Origin: Bacteroidetes bacterium UBA1941
Lineage (GTDB): Bacteria > Bacteroidota > Bacteroidia > Chitinophagales > LD1
NCBI GenBank assembly: GCA_002336805.1
Contig: DDEZ01000002.1
Location: forward strand, 620,001 to 684,000
Length of the DNA: 64,000 nt
Direction: 5' to 3'
The notes beneath the pieces are model-generated. The model did not search any database. It was not told the origin of the DNA and worked only from the letters and a program-made list of their open reading frames with translations. The stretch's first letter is position 1; every line of letters starts with the position of its first letter. The position numbers and the translations under genes were made by a program. Positions 1 through 9,148 of the stretch are shown in pieces.

Positions 1-1
1 A

Positions 2-862
2 CTAAAGTACCAGATCAATGAGCGCCAGTACCTCAGCCTCGGCTATGGCCTTCACAATGGCATACAGCCGCTGCCTACCTACTACAACTACGACACCAGC
101 GCCGCCAGCAGCGGCAAACCTACTAACCTGCATATGGGCTTCACAAGGAGCAACCATGTAGTGCTCGGCTATGATCTGGTCTTCTTCAAGGACTTTCACC
201 TCAGGACGGAGGCCTACTTTCAGTATCTGGACAATGTACCTGTGGAGCGGCAGAGTAGCAGCTTCAGTATGCTCAATGCTGGCGCAGCTTTCAATACGCC
301 CAACAATACCTTCCTCGTCAATAAAGGCCAAGGCAGAAACTATGGCCTCGAGCTGACCATGGAGAAGTTCTTTAGCAAAGGCTATTACTTCCTGGTCACT
401 GCCTCTCTCTTTGACTCAAAGTATAAGGGCAGCGACGGCGTCTGGCGCAATACAGCCTTTAATGGCCACTATGTGGTCAATGCACTCGCCGGATATGAAT
501 ACCGCTTTGGCGGCAAGAAGGGCGTGAAGCGCCATGTGATAGCAGTGGATGGCAAATTTACCGTGGCAGGTGGCCGCTACTATACACCGATAGACGTAAT
601 ACAAAGCCAGCTACAGGGGCACGAGGTAGATATAGACGCGCAGGCGTACTCACTGCAGTATCCTGTCTACTACAGGCTGGACCTCAAGATCAGCTACCGT
701 ATCAGCCTGCGCCGGATCACACACGAGTTCTCCTTTGATGTGCAGAATGTGACCAATCACAAGAATGTCTTCATCAAACTATATGACACCCGCACCAATA
801 GCCTGGTGACGCAGTATCAGCAGGGGCTCTTTCCGCTGCCCCAGTATAGGATACTATTTTGA
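2..862 (+). CDS. TonB-dependent receptor, C-terminal part (5' truncated by window edge)
   Basis: The frame is open from base 2, so the start lies outside the window; 286 residues are visible. The sequence alternates polar and hydrophobic residues with many aromatics, as in outer-membrane beta strands, and ends in a phenylalanine (PQYRILF), the usual terminal residue of an outer-membrane barrel. The stretches NYGLELTMEKFF and FDVQNVTNHKNVF match the last strands of SusC/FecA-type receptors of Bacteroidota. Such receptors import bound ligands (siderophores, glycans, cobalamin) across the outer membrane using TonB energy. The plug domain and any partner SusD gene are not visible, so the substrate cannot be named. 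Nothing downstream looks co-transcribed. Confidence 0.8.
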   Translation, partial: LKYQINERQYLSLGYGLHNGIQPLPTYYNYDTSAASSGKPTNLHMGFTRSNHVVLGYDLVFFKDFHLRTEAYFQYLDNVPVERQSSSFSMLNAGAAFNTPNNTFLVNKGQGRNYGLELTMEKFFSKGYYFLVTASLFDSKYKGSDGVWRNTAFNGHYVVNALAGYEYRFGGKKGVKRHVIAVDGKFTVAGGRYYTPIDVIQSQLQGHEVDIDAQAYSLQYPVYYRLDLKISYRISLRRITHEFSFDVQNVTNHKNVFIKLYDTRTNSLVTQYQQGLFPLPQYRILF

Positions 863-1073
863 GCATTCACCGAATATGACAATCTCTTGACTGTACGATG
901 ACTAGCTTCGATCTTGTAAAATCAGCAACCCTACTAATCAATGTTTCGTCTAAACGCTGCGATGGTGATCTGTAGGGTAATATCTGAATGCGTAAGGTGA
1001 AGAAGGAAATTCTCCGGAGGCTAATTTATCATTGCTACTTTTACTTGACAGAATCTTATAAAACCAACATTCT

Positions 1074-4000
1074 ATGAAAAACATTAGTACTATCCTGCTG
1101 ATCATGCTTTGTGGCATAGGAGCGACCAAGGCCCAGACTGCACTGTATTTCAATCCCTCTTATTTTAGTTCGTGCAATGCAGCAACAAACAGCTCAGCAC
1201 CTATAGCCGGCAGCATACCTGGACTATCACCTCCGGATAGCCTGCTGCCATGTATGAGTGCCAACGGGAGGTATTACGATACGATCTATTTCAAAAACTT
1301 CAGCACTTTATCGGTAGCCACTATCAATTCATTCAAGTTTGACTCTATCTATCTGCCAGCCGGACTCTGCTGGAGTACCAATAAAGCAAACAACACTTTC
1401 GCCGCAGGCGAGGATGGCGTGATCATCATATCCGGCACTACAGTAGCGCCTCCGGGTAGCTACAAGCTCAGGATCATAGCAGATGTGAATACGAACATCG
1501 CCAACTTTATGGCAATGGATATGGAGCAACTGGCTCATATGCGCTACCACGTGCGCGTGGCCTGTAGCAACAATAGCTGCCCGGTAATAGACCAGTTGGA
1601 CTCGGTCAGTGTATTCTCGTCAGATACCAGCGGTTGTAATGCATCGCTGTCTGCTTCTATCTATGTCAATGGATCCACTACTCTCTGCCCCGGCGACTCT
1701 GTAGGGCTCACTGCCAATTATGGATTCGGCTACAGTTACCTCTGGTCTACCGGGGCTACTACACGCTCCATAGTGGTAGGCAGCTCGGGTAGCTATGTGG
1801 TGACCGTAAGCTCTAACAGCAGCAGCATCTCTTCCTCTCCTGTAGCTATATCTGTAAGTACGAGCTGCCCTGTAGATGCTACTATATCACCTGCCGGACC
1901 TGTTTACCTTTGCAATGGAAGTTCTCAGACACTGGCAGCACCATATCATGCCGGCTATACCTATCAATGGAGCAACGGGCAGACCTCGCAAAACATCACA
2001 GTGAATGCAGCAGGTACTTACAGTGTAGTAGTATATGATGGTACTAATACAGCCACTGATTCAGTGACCGTGATCAGCACTAATTGTGGCGGTAGCTATA
2101 GTTATTGGAATACTGGTTATTTTGGCTCCTGCAATGCCGGCACAAATGTGGTCCCGCCGAATATAGGCGTGATACCCGGACTATCTCCTCCAGATACGAT
2201 GCTGCCATGCCTCTCAGCTGGTGGTCGCTACGCAGACACGATCTATTTTAAAAATTTCACTACATTCTCTGTAGCTGCGGTCAACTCTGTCAAATTTGAC
2301 TCCATCTATCTCCCCGCTGGTCTCTGCTGGAGTACCAATAAGGCTAACAATACCTTTGCCACCGGAGAGGATGGTGTGATAGTCATAGAGGGCCATCCTA
2401 CAGCCCCGGCCGGTAGCTACAAGCTCCGGATAATAGCAGATGTCAATACTAGTATAGGTTCTTTTGCATCAGTAGACCTGGAGGCGCTGGCTCACCTGAG
2501 GTATCATGTGAAAATAGGTTGCAGCAATGGTTCATGCCCTTCTATCAATATTGCGGACTCGACGAGTCTGTATGCTCCTGATACATCTGCATGTGGTGCG
2601 CTCGCAGCTACTATCTGGGCCAGTGGCTCCACTACGATATGCAATGGTGACTCTGTCTCCCTCACTGCCAACTATGGATATGGCTATACATACCTCTGGT
2701 CTACAGGGGCTACTACCCAGGCTATCACTGTGGGCAGTGCCGGAAGCTATACTGTGACCGTGACGAGCGGTGGCAATAGCGTGATCTCCTCACCGGTACA
2801 AGTAGTGGTGACCTCTAACTGCGTAGCGAGTGCTACTATCTATCCACCGGGACCGGTCAATATCTGTAATGGCAATACACAAGTACTATCTGCCCCTGCT
2901 CACTCAGGCTATCAATATATATGGTCTACAGGGCAGACCTCTCAAAGTATCACAGTGTCTGCCGCAGGTATGTATAGTGTGACGGTATCCTATGGCAGCA
3001 GCGCTGCTGCAGATACGGTGATAGTGACGGCCAACAATTGCGGCAGCATCAGTTATTACAGCAGTGCATACTTTAATAACTGTAATAACGGCACTAATCA
3101 GATCACGCCACAGGTGGGTGCGGTACCGGGCCTCGCTCCTACAGATAGTGCGCTGCCATGCCTGCAAAGGGGAAGTACAGGATACGATACGATCTACTTT
3201 AAGAATTTTACGACCTTTTCTGTAGCTACGGTCAACTCGATCAAATTTGACTCGATCTATCTGCCTGCAGGCCTCTGCTGGAGTACCAATAAATCGAATA
3301 ACACATTTACCAGCGGCGAGGATGGGGTGATCCTCATATCCGGGACTCCGACAGCACCGTCAGGTAGCTATAAGCTAAAGATCGTGGCCGACGTCAATAC
3401 CAGTATAGGAAGTTTTACGGCCGTAGATCTGGAGGCGCTGGCTCAGCTGAGGTATCACGTACGGATATCCTGTCCATCATCTGCCTGCACTACCATCAAT
3501 CCTACGGACAGTATGAGCCTCTATGTACCAGACAATAGCTCGTGCAGTACACCTGTGCTCACAGCCTCTATCACAGCCTCCGGACCTACTACCTTCTGTG
3601 ATGGTGGATATGTAGAGCTGACAGCTAACTATGACACCACCTATTCATACCTCTGGTCTAATGGCTATACGAGTGCAAACACGATAGTGACTACCTCTGG
3701 CAGCTATACCGTGACGGTGACTCAAAATGGAAACTCTGTAGTAGCCACGCCAGTCACCGTAGTGGTCAATCCCAGTCCTGTAGCCGCTTTGAGCCTGGTA
3801 CAGGATCCGTCTACGCCGCACGTCTGGACGGTGGTCAATCAGTGTGTGGGTTCCAATCTGTTTTACTACTGGACATGGGGTGACGGCGGCGTGGATACCA
3901 CAGGAGCTACCCCTAATCATACGTATGATACTGCCGGCTACTATACCATCTGCGTATTTGTGTCAGATCAGTACGGATGCCAGGCAGCATACTGCGACTC

Positions 4001-4313
4001 CAATGCCTATCTCTACAAGACCGACGGCCAAATGGTATCTGTCACAGTAGTACAATATGCACTAGGCACTACAGACATCAGCGCCAGGCAGCTTACGCTG
4101 AGCTACTATGCCCATGCGGTACACTTCTCAGAGAGTATCACCACTCCATCTGACATCACACTCTATGATATGTCTGGCAGGGTGGTGATGAGCAGGCGCA
4201 GCTGGACGGGCGCTACGCTGCCACTGGATGATAGCCTGGCAGATGGTGTCTATGTAGTCAGCCTTCAGAATAACACGATGAGACTGGCAGGACGGATAGG
4301 CCTGGTGAAATAG
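1074..4313 (+). CDS. T9SS-secreted multi-repeat adhesin-like protein (three-unit paralogue)
   Basis: 1079 residues with a signal peptide ending near TKAQ (residue 21). Three homologous units start near residues 22, 342 and 660. Each begins with a ~170-residue module (YFxxC...DTIYFKNF...GLCWSTNKxNNTF...GEDGV) followed by Ig-like modules of ~75 residues (YSYLWSTGATT...GSYxVTV). Units 1 and 2 carry two Ig-like modules and unit 3 carries one. A PKD-like domain (WTWGDGG...HTYDTAGYYTICVFVSD) and a ~85-residue tail with the T9SS type A pattern (LYDMSGRVV...DGVYVVSL) follow. T9SS cargo is exported and usually anchored or released at the cell surface. The function of the 170-residue module is unknown to me; adhesion is a guess. 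AAAACCA lies 7 nt before the start. The gene has its own terminator. Confidence 0.85.
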   Translation: MKNISTILLIMLCGIGATKAQTALYFNPSYFSSCNAATNSSAPIAGSIPGLSPPDSLLPCMSANGRYYDTIYFKNFSTLSVATINSFKFDSIYLPAGLCWSTNKANNTFAAGEDGVIIISGTTVAPPGSYKLRIIADVNTNIANFMAMDMEQLAHMRYHVRVACSNNSCPVIDQLDSVSVFSSDTSGCNASLSASIYVNGSTTLCPGDSVGLTANYGFGYSYLWSTGATTRSIVVGSSGSYVVTVSSNSSSISSSPVAISVSTSCPVDATISPAGPVYLCNGSSQTLAAPYHAGYTYQWSNGQTSQNITVNAAGTYSVVVYDGTNTATDSVTVISTNCGGSYSYWNTGYFGSCNAGTNVVPPNIGVIPGLSPPDTMLPCLSAGGRYADTIYFKNFTTFSVAAVNSVKFDSIYLPAGLCWSTNKANNTFATGEDGVIVIEGHPTAPAGSYKLRIIADVNTSIGSFASVDLEALAHLRYHVKIGCSNGSCPSINIADSTSLYAPDTSACGALAATIWASGSTTICNGDSVSLTANYGYGYTYLWSTGATTQAITVGSAGSYTVTVTSGGNSVISSPVQVVVTSNCVASATIYPPGPVNICNGNTQVLSAPAHSGYQYIWSTGQTSQSITVSAAGMYSVTVSYGSSAAADTVIVTANNCGSISYYSSAYFNNCNNGTNQITPQVGAVPGLAPTDSALPCLQRGSTGYDTIYFKNFTTFSVATVNSIKFDSIYLPAGLCWSTNKSNNTFTSGEDGVILISGTPTAPSGSYKLKIVADVNTSIGSFTAVDLEALAQLRYHVRISCPSSACTTINPTDSMSLYVPDNSSCSTPVLTASITASGPTTFCDGGYVELTANYDTTYSYLWSNGYTSANTIVTTSGSYTVTVTQNGNSVVATPVTVVVNPSPVAALSLVQDPSTPHVWTVVNQCVGSNLFYYWTWGDGGVDTTGATPNHTYDTAGYYTICVFVSDQYGCQAAYCDSNAYLYKTDGQMVSVTVVQYALGTTDISARQLTLSYYAHAVHFSESITTPSDITLYDMSGRVVMSRRSWTGATLPLDDSLADGVYVVSLQNNTMRLAGRIGLVK
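1137..4000 (+). repeat. Tandem coding repeat, unit about 955 bp, three copies
   Basis: Repeat copies begin near 1137, 2098 and 3051. The third copy is shorter because it lacks the second Ig-like module. The most conserved part encodes DTIYFKNF, KFDSIYLPAGLCWSTNK and GEDGV. The DNA copies have clearly diverged at synonymous sites, so this is not a very recent duplication. Confidence 0.8.
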
Positions 4314-4330
4314 TACAAATAGATAGACGC

Positions 4331-4364
4331 TAATGGGGAAGCAATATTGATCGCTTCCCCATTA
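4331..4364 (+). terminator. Intrinsic terminator after the three-unit gene
   Basis: A perfect 12-bp stem, taatggggaagc (4331-4342) with gcttccccatta (4353-4364), and a 10-nt loop. It is followed by gtatttt, a weak U tract, and lies 17 nt after the stop codon. Confidence 0.8.
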
Positions 4365-4465
4365 GTATTTTCTACCCATAGTCCAGGCAAGCAACCATTG
4401 GCAGATCTTTCACGTTATAAAAGAGTACTATGCCGAGTATTCATAAAGCAACCGGCCTAAAACGA

Positions 4466-4473
4466 TATATTTG
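4466..4473 (+). promoter_or_regulatory. Candidate Bacteroidota -7 box (TATATTTG)
   Basis: TATATTTG fits the TAnnTTTG -7 consensus of the Bacteroidota primary sigma factor and lies 27 nt before the next start codon. No clear TTG was found at the -33 spacing, so this is tentative. Confidence 0.4.
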
Positions 4474-4500
4474 ATTTGAAAACTTAACTACTATTAAACT

Positions 4501-6525
4501 ATGAAACGAACACTCCTCTCGCTTACGCTTGCCACATTGATGCTATTGTCGGGAAACACATTTGCTCAATACTGTGGCAATTCATCTTCTACTATCCCGG
4601 TCTATCCTGTTGGTTATTACGGATTTGGAAATTCTAACAATTACAACTGCATCACGCAGGGCAGGCAGGATACTCTTTATATCCCGTTCAAATGTTATAC
4701 AACTTTCACATTTGCGGGGAATACCATCAGTGTATATAAGATGCGGATAGACAGTATAGAGAATCTACCGTGTGGGATGTGCTGGTCTACTTCCAACGCG
4801 ACTAATGAGTTTAACCCCAATGACCAGGGAACAATAATGATCACCGGACTGACCAGTGATCAGGTGGGGCAATATAAAATGCGCCTTATACTAAGCATCA
4901 ATGCACAAAACCAGGGAGTGTATGATGTACAGGGACTCAATGCGGATGCTGCTAACATCGCCACCTATGTCCGTGTCAAATCGGCCTCAGGTACATGCGA
5001 TACGGTCGTACCTTCGCTGCCAGGCATCACCGCCTGTGGTGGTAGCTCTCTGGTGGCTACTATCTCTGCAGGTGCTACTGATGTCTGCCCGGGAGACTCC
5101 ACGCTGCTCTCTGCCAATGCGGGCGCTGGCTATAGCTACCACTGGTCTACTGGTCAGACGACACGCACCATCTACGGCGGTGCAGGTACCTATATAGTCA
5201 CAGTGACATCAGGCACGGACTCAGCTGTGTCCTATCCCACCTATATAGGCCGCTCGCACAGTTGCAGCGGCCTGTGGAATAGTACCTACTTTGAAAACTG
5301 TCAGAGTGCTATCAGCACAGTAGCGTCGCAGACTGGTGCTGCGCCGGGCCTGCGCCCCGCTGCTGACCAGGTACCCTGTCTGATCAATGGCCAGCAGGCA
5401 CATCAGATCATTTATTTCAAAAACTACACAAATGCAGGTATCGTATCAGTAGACTCGGTGAGGATCGATTCTATTTATCTGCCCAATGGACTGTGCTGGT
5501 CTACCAATAAGGCAAACAATAAATTTGCCGCAGGAGAGGATGGCGTGATAGAGATATCCGGTACTCCTATCGGGCCCGCAGGGCAGTATAACATACATAT
5601 AGTAGGAGCTATCTACCAGCAGGGTACATATTATCCTCACGAGGACCTGGGCAATGATATGTTTCTGCGCTATGGCTTGCGTATAGCCTGCCCGGCAGGC
5701 AGCTGTATGGCTTATGACTATGTAGATTCCCTGGTCGGTTTTATCTCTGGAGGAGATACCTGTGGCAATGTACCGGGAGCAGTCCATATCACGGCCAATG
5801 GGCCTACGGTTTTTTGCCAGAATGAATTTGTAGTGCTGAGTGCTGATTCTGCTTATGGCCAGATCTACCTCTGGTCTACCGGTGAGACCAGCAGAGAGAT
5901 CATAGCGAGGGCCACGGGTACCTATGCTGTGACAGTCTACTCTGCAGCGGGAGATAGTCTGGGCCGGGCACAAGTGCCAGTAGTTTCTAATCCGCTGCCG
6001 GTAGCTGCATTTACTCTGGTACCAGACCCTTCTACGCCCCACAGCTGGATAGCGATCAATCAGAGCGTTGGGACCAATTACACATGGGTGTGGGGTGACA
6101 ATAGCCCATCGGGCACAGGCCCCACTCCATCACATACATATGACAGCGCTGGCTTTTATACCATCTGTGTTTATGTATCGGATCAGAATGGCTGCCAGGC
6201 GCACTACTGTGACTCAGGCTATCTATCCAAAACAGATGCTCAAATGGTGGGACTCACAGTAGTACAATATGCGCTAGGCACTACGGACATCAGCGCCAGG
6301 CAACTTACGCTGAGCTACTATGCCCATGCGGTACACTTCTCAGAGAGTATCACCACTCCATCTGACATCACACTCTATGATATGTCAGGACGTGTAGTGA
6401 TGAGCAGACGCAGCTGGACAGGCACTGCACTACCGCTGGATGATAGCCTGGCAGATGGTGTCTATGTGGTCAGCCTTCAGAATAACACTATGAGACTGGC
6501 AGGACGGATAGGCCTGGTGCGATAA
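4501..6525 (+). CDS. T9SS-secreted multi-repeat protein (two-unit paralogue)
   Basis: 674 residues with a signal peptide ending near NTFAQ (residue 23). It has the same architecture as its left neighbour but with two units: a divergent first 170-residue module (CGMCWSTSNATN), an Ig-like module, a canonical second module (NGLCWSTNKANNKF...GEDGVIEI), a second Ig-like module, a PKD-like domain (WVWGDN...HTYDSAGFYTICVYVSD) and the type A sorting tail. The last 271 bp are almost identical to those of the upstream gene, whereas the modules in front are far more diverged. Expected location is the cell surface by way of T9SS. The gene has its own terminator and a candidate -7 box, so it is probably a separate transcription unit. 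Confidence 0.85.
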   Translation: MKRTLLSLTLATLMLLSGNTFAQYCGNSSSTIPVYPVGYYGFGNSNNYNCITQGRQDTLYIPFKCYTTFTFAGNTISVYKMRIDSIENLPCGMCWSTSNATNEFNPNDQGTIMITGLTSDQVGQYKMRLILSINAQNQGVYDVQGLNADAANIATYVRVKSASGTCDTVVPSLPGITACGGSSLVATISAGATDVCPGDSTLLSANAGAGYSYHWSTGQTTRTIYGGAGTYIVTVTSGTDSAVSYPTYIGRSHSCSGLWNSTYFENCQSAISTVASQTGAAPGLRPAADQVPCLINGQQAHQIIYFKNYTNAGIVSVDSVRIDSIYLPNGLCWSTNKANNKFAAGEDGVIEISGTPIGPAGQYNIHIVGAIYQQGTYYPHEDLGNDMFLRYGLRIACPAGSCMAYDYVDSLVGFISGGDTCGNVPGAVHITANGPTVFCQNEFVVLSADSAYGQIYLWSTGETSREIIARATGTYAVTVYSAAGDSLGRAQVPVVSNPLPVAAFTLVPDPSTPHSWIAINQSVGTNYTWVWGDNSPSGTGPTPSHTYDSAGFYTICVYVSDQNGCQAHYCDSGYLSKTDAQMVGLTVVQYALGTTDISARQLTLSYYAHAVHFSESITTPSDITLYDMSGRVVMSRRSWTGTALPLDDSLADGVYVVSLQNNTMRLAGRIGLVR

Positions 6526-6537
6526 GCAAAGTCATAC

Positions 6538-6577
6538 AAATGCAAAAGGAGCGACGATCATCGCTCCTTTTGCATTT
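6538..6577 (+). terminator. Intrinsic terminator after the two-unit gene
   Basis: The stem is tgcaaaaggagcga (6541-6554) with tcgctccttttgca (6561-6574) and a 6-nt loop. Three more A-T pairs extend it outward, giving 17 bp, with the U tract merging into the 3' arm. Confidence 0.8.
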
Positions 6578-6621
6578 TGCGTGAAGCTTTTGGTTATATT
6601 TAAACTCACATCTAACCATCT

Positions 6622-7950
6622 ATGAGAAAAAGTACTTTACTCGCTTTCCTTTGTTTACTGACTTGGATCACCTCTTATGCCCAGCATGATTCTTTGTATT
6701 GGGATACTCATTACTTTAATGGTACTACAGGGTATTATTTCGTCACCAATACACCCGCTGTCAGCGGCTATGGCCTGCACCCCGCAGACTCGGTATTGCC
6801 ACCACTGCCGGCATGGAGTTACAATTATGACACCTTGCGATTCACCTCTACGAGTACTGCGAGTGCAGGTACCATAGATTCTATGACCATAGACTCTATT
6901 TATCTGCCTGCCGGATACAGTTTCCTCTGCAGCAAAAGAAATAAGACCTGGATAAGGACGGAAACGGGTACCATCTGGATACAAGGATCTAATGTAGCGC
7001 CTCCCGGCCAATACAAGCTCAGGATCATTGCCGATTTCTATACCTCTTTTGGACCTCTGAGAAATGTTGATCTGGAGCAGTTTGCAGGTGTGCGTTATTA
7101 TATGCGCATACCATGCGCCGCCAATGCTGCGCCTGCTATCAGTCGCCAGGATACGACAAGCGCTTATCAACCTTATATCATTTGCGACACTACTCTGCAT
7201 GTAAACATACATGGCCGCAATCATATATGCCTCACTGGGGATACTGCCAGTCTCGCAGTGCCGGCCGGTAATGGCTGGAGATACCGCTGGTCTACAGGAG
7301 ATACGACCAATAGTATCTATACATGGATCCCTGGCACGTATACCGTCACAATATACAGGGGAGCTGATAGCGCAGTGTCTGCACCCTTCACCTTGTCATA
7401 TGGGACCAACCCTGCTCACGCCGCATTTCAGGTCGTGCCGGATCCCAATGCGCCGCATAGCTGGATAGCAGTCAACCAAAGTACCGGTAACAATCTAACG
7501 TACCGCTGGAGCTGGGGGGATAACCAGTATAGTACAGGCCCTACACCGTCTCATACCTATGATAGTGCCGGCAACTATCTGATATGCCTTTTTGCCCAAG
7601 ACTCCTTTTACTGTTACAGCAGTGTATGTGATAGCGCAAACGTATACAAGACCGATGCACAGATGGTCACGATCCATGTGATACAATATGCGCTGGGTAT
7701 GACAGATGTGAGAGGTGAGCAAAGGATGGTAAATATGAGTTACTATGCCGGGGCTGTTCACTTTTCGGAGGAGATAGTGGATCCTGCAGAGATCACCGTA
7801 TCAGATCTCTCCGGCAAAGTAGTACTGCGCAAAAAGGATTGGCAGGGCGTGCAGCTTCCGCTGGATGGTGCCCTGTCTGACGGTATCTATATACTCACTT
7901 TGCAAAATAGTAGAGGACTACTCTCCGGCAGGATAGGCATAGTAAGATAA
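6622..7950 (+). CDS. T9SS-secreted protein (one-unit paralogue)
   Basis: 442 residues with a signal peptide ending near TSYAQ (residue 21). It contains one ~170-residue module (YFNGTTGYYF...DSIYLPAGYSFLCSK), one Ig-like module (YRWSTGDTT...GTYTVTI), a PKD-like domain (YRWSWGDN...HTYDSAGNYLICLF) and a type A sorting tail (VSDLSGKVVL...DGIYILTL). The module has lost the GLCWSTNK signature that the relatives share, and the tail is diverged in DNA, so this copy escaped the homogenisation seen between the first two genes. It is the simplest member of the three-gene ladder. Its role is unknown. Confidence 0.85.
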   Translation: MRKSTLLAFLCLLTWITSYAQHDSLYWDTHYFNGTTGYYFVTNTPAVSGYGLHPADSVLPPLPAWSYNYDTLRFTSTSTASAGTIDSMTIDSIYLPAGYSFLCSKRNKTWIRTETGTIWIQGSNVAPPGQYKLRIIADFYTSFGPLRNVDLEQFAGVRYYMRIPCAANAAPAISRQDTTSAYQPYIICDTTLHVNIHGRNHICLTGDTASLAVPAGNGWRYRWSTGDTTNSIYTWIPGTYTVTIYRGADSAVSAPFTLSYGTNPAHAAFQVVPDPNAPHSWIAVNQSTGNNLTYRWSWGDNQYSTGPTPSHTYDSAGNYLICLFAQDSFYCYSSVCDSANVYKTDAQMVTIHVIQYALGMTDVRGEQRMVNMSYYAGAVHFSEEIVDPAEITVSDLSGKVVLRKKDWQGVQLPLDGALSDGIYILTLQNSRGLLSGRIGIVR

Positions 7951-7960
7951 AGCAGATAGG

Positions 7961-8009
7961 CCATAAATAAAAAGAGGAGCGGTTTTGCCGCTCCTCTTTT
8001 TATTTATGG
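7961..8009. terminator. Bidirectional terminator between convergent genes
   Basis: A perfect 22-bp inverted repeat, 7961-7982 with 7988-8009, around the loop ttttg. The A-rich and T-rich ends allow termination from both sides, serving the secreted paralogue and the convergent peptidase gene. Confidence 0.9.
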
Positions 8010-8016
8010 AAGTACC

Positions 8017-9072
8017 TTATTTGAAACTCCAGTCGTACTTGTCGAGATGCTGTACGCAGAGCTTCATGAGGTCTATATTGCCCCGGATGTCGTTCTTATT
8101 GGCCATCTCTATGTGAGAGTGGATGTGGCGCGTAGGGATAGAGACAGCGCCTGCTATGGTGCCATTGGTAGCCATACGCTGCATACCTGCTGTGTCTGTA
8201 CCGCCGGCAGGTAGTATCTCCATCTGGTATTTCAGCTTGGCATTGTTGGCCTGCTCTTTCATATACTGCACCATGCGGTAGTCGCATATCACACCGCCGT
8301 CCATGATCTTGATGGCTACGCCATCGCCGAGCTTGGTCACCATCTCTTCAGGTTTAGAGCCAGGTGTATCAAAGGCGATAGTGGTATCTATACAAAGGCT
8401 AAAATCAGGATTGACATGGTGCGCGGCTACATGCACTCCGCGCAGGCCTACCTCCTCCTGTACTGTGAAGACACCATAGAAGTCATAAGGTATATCCTGT
8501 CCTTTTAGTTCCTTCAGCGTCTCCAGCAGTACGAATACTGCTACCCGGTTGTCTACAGACTTGCTATTGATACAGTCGCCCATCTCTATCAGATCACTGA
8601 GGCGGGTGATAGGCGCACCTATCTCTATATACTTTTCTACCTCTGCCTTTGGCAGGCCCATGTCTACGAAGTAGTCACTGATCTGAGGTGGCTTGGTACG
8701 CTCCTCAGGTGTCATGATGTGGATCGGCTTTGAGCCCATCACACCTATCAGATCTTTTTTGCCATGTACCATCACGCGCTGGGCTGTCAGCGTCTTAGGG
8801 TCAAAACCACCTATGGTCTGTATCTTGATAAACCCGTTATCATCTATGGCCTTGACCATAAATCCGATTTCATCCATGTGGGCGGCAGCCATTACTCTCT
8901 TAGAGCTGTCTTTGCCCTTGAGCACTGCTACGAGGTTGCCCATATTATCTGTATAGAGGTCAGAGACCACGCCTTTCAGTTCCCTGGTCACGAGCTCGCG
9001 TACCTTCTGCTCAAAACCTGATATGCCCGGTACCCCGCAGCATTGTTTTAGTAGTTCGACATTGATTGCCAT
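8017..9072 (-). CDS. M42 family metallopeptidase (FrvX/PepA-type aminopeptidase)
   Basis: 351 residues, the usual length for M42 tetrahedral aminopeptidases, which trim peptides in the cytoplasm. Visible metal and catalytic motifs are AAHMDEIGF (His near 65), SVDNRVA (Asp near 174), VQEEVGLRG (the Glu pair near 206), CIDTT (Asp near 229) and a C-terminal HIHSHIEM histidine. AGGTDTAGM is also typical of the family. There is no signal peptide, which fits a cytosolic enzyme. The start is preceded by AAAACCA 4 nt upstream (9077-9083 on the complement). It probably stands alone and shares the hairpin at 7961-8009 as terminator. A cellulase label is sometimes used for this family but is not supported by the context. 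Confidence 0.92.
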   Translation of the reverse strand: MAINVELLKQCCGVPGISGFEQKVRELVTRELKGVVSDLYTDNMGNLVAVLKGKDSSKRVMAAAHMDEIGFMVKAIDDNGFIKIQTIGGFDPKTLTAQRVMVHGKKDLIGVMGSKPIHIMTPEERTKPPQISDYFVDMGLPKAEVEKYIEIGAPITRLSDLIEMGDCINSKSVDNRVAVFVLLETLKELKGQDIPYDFYGVFTVQEEVGLRGVHVAAHHVNPDFSLCIDTTIAFDTPGSKPEEMVTKLGDGVAIKIMDGGVICDYRMVQYMKEQANNAKLKYQMEILPAGGTDTAGMQRMATNGTIAGAVSIPTRHIHSHIEMANKNDIRGNIDLMKLCVQHLDKYDWSFK

Positions 9073-9148
9073 AAAATGGTTTTAGTGTTTTGTAAACCTT
9101 TTGAATAGATAAAATTAACTATTGTAGGTATATGCGCAATAGACAATC

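Noticed and set aside
1137..4000. Long tandem repeats that might be a CRISPR-like or satellite array
   Set aside because: The repeats keep one reading frame over 1079 codons and encode homologous protein modules; period of ~955 bp and synonymous divergence fit a coding repeat.
5446..6042. Minus-strand open frame of 198 codons inside the two-unit secreted gene
   Set aside because: Similar antisense frames occur in the paralogues because the coding repeats are shared; no independent evidence.
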